NCBI GenBank assembly: GCA_963966185.1
Contig: CAWZYM010000435.1
Coordinates: 1-64,000 of the forward strand
DNA: 64,000 nt
From: Rhabditoides inermis
Taxonomy: Eukaryota > Nematoda > Chromadorea > Rhabditida > Rhabditidae
Reading direction: 5' to 3'
Notes under the pieces: generated by a model
What the model was told of the DNA's origin: nothing
Database searches by the model: none
What the model saw: the letters and a program-made list of their open reading frames with translations, nothing else
Program-made: the position numbers and the translations under genes
Shown: positions 46,901 to 58,774 of the stretch, piece by piece
Numbering within the stretch: position 1 is the stretch's first letter
Layout of the letters: the number at the start of each line of letters is the position of its first letter

Positions 46901-48864
46901 AATTTTCAAATGCGAGGTGTACGCGCGGAGTACTGGCGTATCTAACTACATAATCCTTTGACTGTAATGCAATAAACGCTCATGCACCAATCAAAATAGT
47001 CAACAATTCGAAAAGATCCTGGCGGTTCTAGCGCGTGTATAGGAATAGGACTAACTAACACACAAAAACCGGTGCTGACGATGATTATAATCTAGAAAAA
47101 TACCCACCTCGCTCAATTGCTCCACGACACGACTCCACAGAGCGACGTTGGCTCCGTCGCACAGACGCACCCAATCGCCCGAACTAGAACATGGCAGAGT
47201 GAGTGTGCAGCAACAACAAGCGTTTGACGCGCTTGCCCTTATACTAATGTTCTCTACAATTCTCCAGGGATAGGTGGGGCTTAGAAATTCAAACTGCGCA
47301 GTTTTGATTCATGCAACCACACACTTTACCCGTCTCTGACCCATGGGCATACTTTACCCTCGCCCGAAACTTTGTCCAAGAGAATAGGGGGCGTTGAAGA
47401 GTCAGACAGAGGTGGGTGATAATGTTTCGCACAAAATGCATGTCCCTAAACTCACTTGGCAGTGGAAACGAGCTGAAGGGAGAACTCGCTATTCTTGCTC
47501 AGGCCGGGCACGTTGATGGCGGAGAGGAATCGAGAGAGCATCGCCAAATCACAGTCGGTCTGTAACGAAGGCAGCGACAGAGCGTACTATTATTACAAAA
47601 TAAATTTAGTGACTGACCACGTCAAGGATGAGATCGCACATTTGCGTTGTGATACACTGCATGAACGCGAGAAAAGCACGGCTGAAGTATGAACCATGAC
47701 ATTAACACTCCTCAGTTAATCATCAGTCGTCAGTTATGAACCGAACTAACTTTTTATCAGAGATGTGGAATGCGTCCGATTCCAGGATGCGATTAGTCCA
47801 CAATAAGTTGTACTTGTCCAAACTCAGCGAGCCCTGAACAGCGCGTGTGAAGATGTACTTCGGAGGTAGAGTTTTGTTCAGGGAGATACACTAACGTAAC
47901 AAAAGTCGTGCCACGTACAATGATACAATGTTGCACAATAAAGTGAAAAAAATATGTTTCTTGCTGCAGAGCATATAAACGGTATACGCAGCACCCTTAC
48001 GGTGTTGGGAAGTGCAACTCGCGCCGGCTTCACCTCCGTTGAGGATGGGCGGGTGGGAAGCTAGAGAAACGCAATGTCTCCCAGCCTTTTTCCGCGCGGG
48101 ACCACACCGGGCAGTCGGTGGAAACGATTGTACTGTACCACAACACAAACCTTTGCAATGTTGTAGACGACAACATGCTTCAATTCATACGCCTTCACGA
48201 GACCACTGAAACCATTTTTATAAAAGAAAACAACAACAACAACTTGAATACATAGCAAATTGCCGGCGGATGCGAGGTGGAGCCTCTCCATGGTGAAGCA
48301 AACAATCAGAGAGCTCGTTAAGTCATAGTGAACACCTATGAATGATGTCACTTTTGACAAGGCAAGATCTCTGCTCGTCTTCCCCACTGACTGAGGAGAG
48401 CAAGGTTCTACCGCGCATCCGCCGCCACGTTACTGAACGAGCAATCAGTCACTTAGAAAGGCAAGCATTTTCGACGTGATTCGTAGAGATAGCAAGGCTT
48501 TTCCAGGTGTTCGGGGGTGTTTGGGAGTATTCCGACGACAATTTTGGTGCGTTAAGATGGGCATGTTCTCAAGACAATGCGAAAAGCATTTCCGAAGTGT
48601 TGAGAAAAGACTGTTCGCAACATGCGTACTCACCGGGTGTTTTTGCTGCACGCGGCGAGCATGAACTTGTCGAGCGGGTCGAGGTAGGAGAAGATCATCT
48701 GGCACAGCTCCGGCGGAAGCGAGGTGAACGGGTTGCACTGAAACTTCGAAAAGAATACCAAACCGCCATAACATTATTTATTCGAATGATATGAGCGGAT
48801 TACATACCATCATATCTCTTATTGGAAACGATCTCTCACCTCCGCGCGAATCGCCCTCGACCAT
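43946..48864 (-). CDS. F-box protein gene C (353 codons, intact)
   Basis: Eleven in-phase exons: 48,808-48,864 (MVEGDSRGG), 48,634-48,737 (F-box: NPFTSLPPELCQMIFSYLD then KFMLAACS), 48,151-48,205, 47,751-47,833, 47,618-47,681, 47,456-47,559, 47,108-47,183, 46,595-46,693, 46,259-46,420 (SPFDFFDGRLSCLRGCEDHS), 44,125-44,247 (EPSFLLQLEGCSGLDSDPRV) and 43,946-44,080 (GGWAGDGRRVVYRV, VWERESCGGLTVEC, TAG). The 1,062 nt stay open. The F-box would bind Skp1; the C-terminal module RxVxYRV...VWERESxGGLTVEC is shared with genes A, D and E and probably binds substrate or another partner. Exon structure matches gene D except for one extra intron. The 2-kb intron before the penultimate exon hosts a MITE. 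The promoter region is homologous to that of gene D, which supports tandem duplication. Confidence 0.82.
44948..45165. mobile_element. MITE, 3'-incomplete copy
   Basis: Left end AAGGCGCGGTCAGTCTCTTC is intact. A stretch without family similarity (about 45,018-45,075) interrupts it, and the right terminus is lost after GGCAATTCGAAG. It is in an intron of gene C. Confidence 0.75.
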
Positions 48865-49114
48865 TACTGCAAAACAAACACAGATAAACAACAATAAAGA
48901 AAACACATCATAACAAACAAGAAAAAAAGTTGTCGGGATGAGTCATCACGACAACAACCATTGACGTCTTGCGAAATGTGGGCGGAGCTACTCTGTGTGC
49001 ACGCTTGCCCCGCCGAGTGACCGCGATTTACCCAACGTTGGTGAAAAGTAGGTTTTATTTACTTCAATTTATAATGATACAACTTTTATTCTTTGATAGT
49101 GAAGGCAGTAGCAT

Positions 49115-49257
49115 TCACTTCTTCTCGACGATTGCTTTGTCGGTTATTGTCTTGAAGGCGGCCTTCTGATCGCAGGCTGGCTTGAACTGGCTGCCGCGCC
49201 GCTGCGAGAAACACTCCACCGTCAGCTCGCCGCTCGACTCGCGCTGCCACGCGCGCG
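49115..49257 (-). pseudogene. 3' remnant of an F-box gene
   Basis: After acceptor GTGTAGCAG the frame reads ARAWQRESSGELTVECFSQR then RGSQFKPACDQKAAFKTITD and ends VEKK, TGA. It is nearly the same as the last exon of gene E (53,562-53,726). The 3' flank (GAAATGTGGGCGGAGC, TGTGTGCACGCTTGCC) also matches 53,400-53,460. No upstream exon follows in phase within reach, so this is a duplicated tail left between genes C and D. Confidence 0.75.
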
Positions 49258-49780
49258 CTGCTACACATTATCGCACATAACATCGCAACGCATAGAAACC
49301 ACAACAAGATACGAGCGTGGGAATCACCATCACATCAGAGAGATGACACATCTCTCACAAAGTGCATACGCGGTACCCGGTACACCACAAGGGCTAATAA
49401 GCGCTGGGAGAAACACAGTTGGGCAACGGGAATAGCCCCAACCAATACACCAAATCATTCTTCCAGAACTTAATACAGAACTAAGAGATGGACAGGAGGC
49501 GAGTAAGAGAAGAGTGAAGAGACAGAGCGCTAGAAATAGAGGGAGAGGGAGAGAGTGGGGTGTCCCCTGTGTTTCAGGCGGCTCGCGTATTCGCATTGCT
49601 GACAAGTGACAAGAAGCCACACTCGGGGTGAGTTCACTCATTGAACAGACATCAACACAGTTCGATCATGCGCGAAGGTGTGTATTCAAAAGTCAACAGG
49701 GAAAAACAACATAACAAGAATCGCTAACAAGGAACAACAGAATCGTCTCAACTTGATTAAATAATATGTAGTTACCGCGT
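49258..49780. other. Spacer between the 3' remnant and gene D
   Basis: No exon pattern on either strand. GA/CT-rich stretch at 49,500-49,560. Nothing else noted. Confidence 0.4.
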
Positions 49781-52099
<2,319 letters not shown>

Positions 52100-52171
52100 T
52101 ACTGCAAAACAATCACAGGTAAATAACAATATCAAACGACACATAATACAAGAAAAGTTGCCGGGATAGTA

Positions 52172-53358
52172 GCGGACAAACTGCTAAAAATGTCAAAGTT
52201 TCGCGTTTGGAATGACGAAGTTTCGCCAAAAATGTAGAAGTTTGGCCGCGAAAGTCAGGCCTGAGTTTCCGAAACTCCTACATCTTTGGCGAAATTCGGA
52301 CATGAAACTTGGGGCAAGTTTCTGAAACTATTAGATCCCAAACGGTGGGTGGGTCTCGCCACGATACAATTGAACAACTTGGCGAAAATACTGTATGCTG
52401 ACAAATTGCCAGCCGCACCACGCAATCAGCTGTTTCCGGACTGTTTTCGTTTATATACGTTTTGTTATAGTTTTTCGTACATTCATGCCCGTTTTCAATC
52501 AGTTATGATGTGCAATATGTTTCTACGTCTACGTGTGTTCATTTTTATATGCCGTATTTCGTGACGTCTTCGCGTGCGTTTCAACTTTCTTCTCCTCTTC
52601 GTGATCAATAAATGATTGACTTCATGATTCCAGGACAAACGTATGTACCCAGGACAGACAGAACAAACAACAACGGAAAGAAGGGAGGATCAGCGATAAC
52701 GGATACAAAACACACTGATGATTACGGCCATATCAATATCAAGAACTTAATTTTTATACAATATGTGTGAATATGTTTATTGAGTTCATTTCATAAATAT
52801 TATTACATAATTTTACGAATTTATGCATTCTGTTGCGACGATGCTTGGTAAAACTGGTTCGTCGCTTGCTTGTGGCTTCCGGTCCCGGTGTTGTGATGAT
52901 ACGTTTGTACTGAAATCATGAAGTAAATCAATTATTGATCACGAAGAGTAGAAGAAAGTTGAAACGCACGAGAAGGCTTCACGAAATACGGTATATATGA
53001 ATGAACGGCATGTAGACATACAGTGTACATCGTAACTGATCGAAAAAGAGGTATAAACGTACCAAAAACGATAACAAAACGAATAGAAACGAAAACAGTC
53101 CGGAAACAGCTGAACAGCTGGCAATTTGTCAGCATACAGTATTTTCGCCAAGTTGTTCAATTGTATCGTGGCGAGACCCACCCACCGTTTGGGATCTAAT
53201 AGTTTCAGAAACTTGCCCCAAGTTTCATGTCCGAGTTTCGCCAAAGATGTAGGAGTTTCGGAAACTCAGGCCTGACTTTCGCGGCCAAACTTCTACATTT
53301 TTGGCGAAACTTCGTCATTCCAAACGCGAAACTTTGACATTTTTAGCAGTTTGTCCGT
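52172..53358. mobile_element. Large palindromic (foldback) element, about 1.19 kb
   Basis: The termini CGGACAAACTGCTAAAAATG and CATTTTTAGCAGTTTGTCCG are exact inverse complements. Arms of about 470 bp (52,172-52,645 and 52,890-53,358) stay around 90% alike; the loop is about 245 bp. Neither arm holds a convincing gene: the frame beginning MAKFGHETWGKFLKLLDPKR exists in both arms because of the symmetry. The site is bounded by TA. The homologous unoccupied sequence is at 48,915-48,945 (GTTGTCGGGATGAGTCATCA), which identifies the insertion in the gene D/gene E spacer. Confidence 0.88.
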
Positions 53359-53561
53359 ACCTGATGAGACATCACAACAACAACCATTGACATCTTGCGA
53401 AATGTGGGCGGAGCGAATCTGTGTGCACGCTCGCCTCGCCGAGTGAACGCGAGTTACCCAAAGTTGGTCAAATGTAAGTTTTATTCACTTCAAGTTATCA
53501 TTATAGATTTCAAATTATCATGATAGGTTGATAGGATTTCGATAATATAGAGCAGCAGCGT

Positions 53562-54087
53562 TCACTTCGTCTCGTCAATTGCCTTGTCGGTGATTGTTTT
53601 GAAGGCGGCCTTCTGATCACAGGCTGGCTTGAAGTGGCTGCCTCGCCGCTGCGTGTAGCTCTCCACCGTCAGCTCCCCACTCGACTCGCGCTGCCACACC
53701 CGCACCATCACAGCGTCCCCGTCTTCCTGAAGGAGTTTCTTCAATTCCGTAATCGGGAATATTCTATCGCTGATCGGGTGGGAGTTACCGTATACCGTTA
53801 CTTACAGACGGACGGACAGGGCGTTTTCTATATATTGGGATCGGTAATCGGGAATATTCTGAATGCAAATATGCGGGCAATTCGGAAAGCAAATTTGAAG
53901 TGTTTCAAAGTGATTCGGAAGTGGTTTGAAGAGAGACTGACCGGTAGTTGAGACTCCTTGACGACGCGGTAGGCAATGCAGCGGCCGGCAGTGTCCCACG
54001 CGCCATCCATAGACTCCTTGAAGAGGGAAATGAGAGAGAGAGAAAGGGAGAGAGGAGAGAGAGGGAGGGAGGGAGGGGAGAGAGAGA

Positions 54088-54135
<48 letters not shown>

Positions 54136-54876
54136 AGAATACCAACCACAGGATAGGGTGCGAGGAAGGCAGTGAACCTCTGATAGCGCGGATCCGACTC
54201 GAGATTGACGCAGTTCTCTAGCTGCAGTAAGAACAAGGGCTCGTCAAACCGGGAGTAGGGAGGAAGGAGGAAGAGAGAGATAGATAGATAGAGATAAAGA
54301 GAGAGATAAAGAGAACTATGTCGAGAGTGAGGTTGTCGCATCGATCCGTCTTGAGAATCGCGATCAGCGTCAGAAACGACTTGCTGAAAATCACTTTACA
54401 TAAAATCACACACTTTCCAAAATCACACACTTTCCACTCGTCACTTTTGAAAAGCTCACTTCTTATCCGTGATCCGCAGCGCAGCGCCGTCGACTTCTGT
54501 CGGATGGTCCGAGAGACACAGCGAACCCTGGGGGCGTTTGAGTTTTTGGGTTCCGCATAAGGCGTACTTCAAAACGAGTTTACCTTGGCGATGTTGTAGA
54601 AAACGTAGTGTTTCAGCACCGCGTCGGGAAGGAGAGCACTAGAGTTTGAGACGTATAACTCAAATACTATTGTATTGTTTTTTGTCTGTGGAGGCAAAGC
54701 TCTTTGGAGAAGCAAATTCGAAGTGGAAGGCGAATTTTGGAGAAATTTGCGAAACAATCCACTCACTCGCTCCTCCGACTGCACGATGCGTACGAGTACT
54801 TGTCGATGACGTCACAGTACGAGAATACCTTCACTCGCAGCTCTGCCGGAAACACATCGAACGGATGCTCGAGCGG
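53562..54876 (-). CDS. Shortened F-box gene E, probably not intact
   Basis: In-phase exons: 54,767-54,876 (F-box: HPFDVFPAELRVKVFSYCD), 54,584-54,638 (LPDAVLKHYVFYNIAK), 54,460-54,527, 54,317-54,383 (KSFLTLIAILKTDRCDNLTL), 54,147-54,239 (PLFLLQLENCVNLESDPRYQ), 53,942-54,016 (ESMDGAWDTAGRCIAYRVVK) and 53,562-53,726 (VRVWQRESSGELTVES, TGA). Compared with genes C and D, about 145 codons are missing between the fourth and fifth exons (three exons in D), replaced by one 77-bp intron that keeps phase. The single exon that carries the C-terminal module in C and D is split here by a MITE. A candidate first exon (ATG at 55,034) reaches an in-frame TAA before its donor, so the start is unresolved and a pseudogene is possible. 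A TTAA MITE begins 7 nt upstream of that ATG. Confidence 0.72.
53727..53941 (-). mobile_element. MITE forming an intron in gene E
   Basis: On the minus strand the coding sequence reads ...AAGGAGTCTCAACTACCG and meets the MITE terminus GGTCAGTCTC; splitting after CCG gives a GTCAGT donor. The 215-bp interval ends CTCCTTCAG, a good acceptor, and the frame resumes at EDGDAVMVRVWQ. Genes C and D have no intron at this place. The opposite MITE terminus is decayed. Confidence 0.65.
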
Positions 54877-55044
54877 CTGAAATTTAAAAAAAATATCACA
54901 TTTCGCGCAAATTCAACCGTTTCAAAAGTGATGTGCAAGAGCAAGACTTTCATAATCTTCACCTCTTTAGTTTAAATGGAGAGTTTTTTGGAAAGTGGCG
55001 GTTGCGCTTCTGTTTTGGGTATGGTAGTCGACATCACTCCTTAA

Positions 55045-55353
55045 AGGGAGTGTACCCTCTGGTTTTCGAAATTAGTTTTCGAAGAGTTAGAATCGGAATG
55101 TGAAAATACATCAAAAATGATACACTTTTGTCAATTGGACCATATGCCGCAAATGGCGGGAAAATGGAGAAACCATCATCAACTGTGCCCGTTTGTGCAC
55201 ATTTCTGCACACTTTTCTCTAGAAAGAGCGTATTCGAGCGAAAATCAAACTAACTTCAAGGCGACTTGAGCATAACTTTTCTATGAGAAAGTACGCTATT
55301 TATTCAATATTCTGATGCTAACTCAACTTCGAAAACCAGAGGGTACACTCCCT
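55045..55353. mobile_element. MITE with TTAA target-site duplication
   Basis: 309 bp flanked by TTAA at 55,041-55,044 and 55,354-55,357. The 26-bp terminal inverted repeat is perfect: AGGGAGTGTACCCTCTGG then TTTTCGAA, mirrored by TTCGAAAACCAGAGGGTACA then CTCCCT. TTAA duplication is the hallmark of piggyBac-type transposases. There is no ORF. The perfect TIR suggests recent insertion. Confidence 0.9.
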
Positions 55354-55357
55354 TTAA

Positions 55358-56007
55358 AAAGAACAAAACAAATACCAAACAGAAAAAAAAAACAAATACG
55401 ACGAGACAAATACAACGGAGTCTACGCGCAGCCAGCCATATATTAGGAAAGCGTTTTGATGAATCATGAATATGTGACAGATATCAGTGGTTTACGCATT
55501 CTTCTCACGCGTTATCTTATCTGATAAAACCGTGCTATTTTAAAGTATTTGTTTAGGCAAAGGGAAAGGAGGACAAAGAAATTCGTAGATGTATATGATG
55601 AAATTTAAAAAAAAAAACTTTTTTGCATTCTTGCTTCTGCAAACGCTCATTCATCGGATATAAATAACACACTAGATGAGTTTATGAGTCATCAAGCATT
55701 ATACGTCCAAGGATAAACAATTTAATTTATCTTTATATGTCTCTCTCTCTCCCCTCTCTTCCTCTCTTTTCACTCTCTCTTTTTTTCACTCTGTCACATC
55801 CAGACTCATTCACAAAGTACTTTCATGTATATATGAATCTATGTTCATGTGTCTATGCCTCATCGTGCGATTTATCATCGGATGATGCTTCATTAGACAT
55901 TCAGCGGCACGCAACCACTCTCGCGTCACCTGGCTGCGAGTGTTCGATTTAGGAGAGGGGGGGGGGGTGAGAAAGAGAGAGAGGGAGAGAGAGAGGGGGG
56001 TGAGAGG

Positions 56008-56052
<45 letters not shown>

Positions 56053-56857
56053 CCGCCCATTTCCGGTGACACGCCAGCGTTATGTCTTGGTGCTGTCTTT
56101 ACAACCCGACCTACTCTATTTGGTGTTTGTCGTGTCATTTCCCTTACTCCCTATTCGTTATTAGCACATTGTGTGGCTTATTGAAAGGTTTTACGTCTAG
56201 GTTTTTACTAGATGTCATGTGATGTGTTATGTGTTGTTTTATTGATTTTAGTTTAGTATAACTTATCTTTACTTTTTGTCATCTGCATTTACTCGATTTC
56301 CCGTATACTTAACACAAGTGAAACAAGGGATCATTAAACTCACTTTACTTTAGGACCATTAAACTCACTTTACTTTACATATTAATCTATTTCATTTTTT
56401 TTCCTATTTCTTGAATGAGTATGTTGCTAGTTGAAGCATTTCACATATTTTTCTTAGTATCAATTCCTTTCACCAACATCATCATTTTGAAATGCTTCAA
56501 TATCTTCATTGTGTTGTGTTCGTGTGATACATATTTATACCTTCACAAATTGTTTAAGATTTTCTGCCGCATCTTTTTCTCTTCTAAAATTAAATTTGCC
56601 ACGCATCTGTTCGGATCGAAATCCATATTTAAGTAATTCGAGAGCGTTTCGGGGCATTCACAAGTAGTTTAAAGTAGACTTTCCGAGGCCGAGGGGAGTT
56701 TGCAGTATGAAGTGACTGTAAACACATGTTCAGCTGTCTTCACAACAGCTATGTATGTATCTAAACGCCTTTTATCAATCAAGTGTTTTGAAGGCGATGT
56801 AAAACACCTGATTTGTTGAGACGCACCTCAAACATGACTCATCTTTCTTCTTTTAGA
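55358..56857. other. Gene-poor stretch upstream of the cytochrome b5-like gene
   Basis: AT-rich with pyrimidine runs (55,740-55,800) and a GA tract (55,955-56,050). The segment CGAACACTCGCAGCCAGGTG at 57,012 occurs inverted at 55,927-55,950, together with some flanking bases; this is a short dispersed repeat. A MITE-like TTCGAG/TTCGGGGCATTC patch is at 56,635-56,690. No exon found. Confidence 0.4.
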
Positions 56858-57753
56858 ATGTACTCCTCTTCCAACCCCTCCCCCTCCCCTCCTACAAGGA
56901 CCTACTCGAGGGCGGAACTCGCACAACACTGCACACACGAGTCACTATGGGTGGCGTACCAGGGAAAGGTGGGGCGACTCTCTCTCTCTCTCTCCCCTCC
57001 CCTCCCTCGCCTTCGTTCCCGAACACTCGCAGCCAGGTGGCGCGACGTTGCGTGTCGCTAATTTCGAATGAGGCATCCTACTCTAATGACCCCGTGTCTG
57101 GATTGCACTCTCTTCTTTCTCACAAACCACCACCTAACGTGTAAACAACAACAAGGGATTGATGGAAACAGTAGCAACATATATATATCAAGAAGAGAAG
57201 GTCGGATGATGAAAGGTGATGATGAAAGGCTCGCTTCGTATTCACTCTCACACTCTCTCAGCTTGCGCACCCGTCTTCTTATGAAATCGTGGTCATATAC
57301 GCAGTGTTTCACGCTGATTCCGAATACGAGCACAAATTTTAAAAATAGTAGTTTGAAATAATTTTAGACAGCCACCGAATACTACTCATGAAAATTACCT
57401 GCCAACAACAACAGCGGGCCGATTGGATAGTGAGTTGGAAAGTTAGAAAAGATGTGGTGCCGCTATGCGGTATAAATTTTGCCGATTCTTTTTTCATCGC
57501 ACGTGACCGAAGAGTGTTAAAGTTTTCGGAATCAGCATGAAAAACTGCGTATTGACCTTTTTTCATAAGAATCCGCCGAGACGGATGCGCAAGCTGCCCG
57601 TGTCAAATTTCGATGTGCCGTCGCTGTGGCGGCTACTATAACAGCATAGAAATGTGTTTTTATTGGTAAACATTTCAGGTCTACGACATGACGTCCTACT
57701 ATCAGTTCCACCCGGGCAGCACTGCAATGCTCAGGCAGGCGGGAAAGGTAGCG

Positions 57754-57801
<48 letters not shown>

Positions 57802-57963
57802 GAGAGCAAGAGAGGGAGAGAGTGAGGAGAGAAATAAGAGAGAGGCCTCCTTCCCTCTCAGGACGCGTCCTCTGTCCTCACCACCATCCCCTCCCACAAT
57901 ATGGCGTGGGGCAGCATCCAGAAGATTCTCGAGAAACACTGTATCGGACGGCTGGGATCGTGA
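56858..57963 (+). CDS. Small cytochrome b5-domain protein (93 residues)
   Basis: Three in-phase exons: 56,858-56,968 (MYSSSNPSPSPPTRTYSRAE), 57,679-57,747 (VYDMTSYYQFHPGSTAMLRQ) and 57,862-57,963 (DASSVLTTIPSHNMAWGSIQ, ending CIGRLGS, TGA). The fold signature is clear: YSRAELAQH, SLWVAYQGKVYDMTSY and the heme-site HPG(S) where HPGG is usual; the second axial histidine would be in PSHNMAW. The C-terminal layout (HNMAW...ILEKHCIGRL) recalls the b5 domain of NADH-cytochrome b5 oxidoreductases of the CYB5R4 type, but the reductase part is absent. There is no C-terminal membrane anchor, so a soluble electron carrier is likely. ATG follows CTTCTTTTAG by one base, a typical trans-splice site layout. 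The first intron holds a MITE, the second a GA tract. Confidence 0.85.
57291..57557. mobile_element. Foldback MITE in the b5 gene intron
   Basis: GGTCATATACGCAGTGTTTC then ACGCTGATTCCGAA (57,291-57,325) is mirrored at 57,523-57,557 by TTCGGAATCAGCATGAAAAA then CTGCGTATTGACC. 267 bp, no ORF. The termini begin GGTCA, like the dispersed family, but the rest differs. Confidence 0.75.
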
Positions 57964-58774
57964 CGTCATTCTTATGGATAAAAAGCTTGCATTTCTATCG
58001 AACTTCCTCTATTCCTCTATGATTACTTTCATACAATTTCACAGCGTTTCACTAGGCCACAATCCGAAAACGATAAACATCGTTTGCCGGCTGTGATACT
58101 TACTCTGCAAGTTGTTTTACGAAAGAAGTGAGATGTGTGAAAATCGACCAAGTACAACGATGTTTCTGTACAATATTTACAACAAGAACAACGATAGCAA
58201 TAAAACAATAACAACAAACGACAACTTCGCATGAGGAGCAACGGGGATATACGTGTAAAACCATGGGATCCAGAAAATACAATAAGGAGAGATCAAATCA
58301 AGCCGAGAGATCTCTATGGGTGAGAGTGAGAGGTAGGTGAGAGTGATGAAATAGAATAAAGATATGAACGGTGGGGAAAATGTGAACAACTGCTAGCCAA
58401 ACTGTGTGATATGAGAGAAAACAGATTGATGAATAGAGACTGGATGTGCACTCACTACGAGAGAGGAAGAGGAAACCTGGAAGAGGAAACCGGAGGGAAC
58501 CTGGGTTGTGGCGGACAGTAGAAAGGAAATGCGCATGGAACTGCTACTCACACATCAGCTACACCCAAAGGAGAGGTGCATCTCGCAATTGATACCATGT
58601 GCTCTTTCTTCCTACTATCGCATGGGGATGGGGAGGGTGAAACTCAAAAGAAATGAACGGTATGAGGTTTTGGGGCAGATGCGAACTGTGAACAACTGCT
58701 AATCAGACTGCGAGACAGGAGGTATGCAGAACAATGAATGGAGGAAGTGGGAGAGAGGACAGAGGGGGAGAGAC
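57964..58774. other. Spacer between the b5 gene and the proline-rich gene
   Basis: The two genes are convergent here, so this interval holds both 3' UTRs. GAACAACTGCTA plus neighbouring bases occurs at 58,384 and again at 58,689 as a diverged direct repeat. No exon seen. Confidence 0.4.

Noticed and set aside
48460..48615. Sequence with TTCGACGTGATTCG and GTGTTCGGGGGTGTTTGGGAG resembling the MITE interior
   Set aside because: Neither terminus GGTCAGTCTC nor GAGACTGACC is present; at most a very old copy, so not listed as an element.
52286..53244. Two matching open frames (MAKFGHETWGKFLKLLDPKR...) that could look like a small gene family
   Set aside because: They are the two arms of one palindromic element in opposite orientation and have no recognisable domain.
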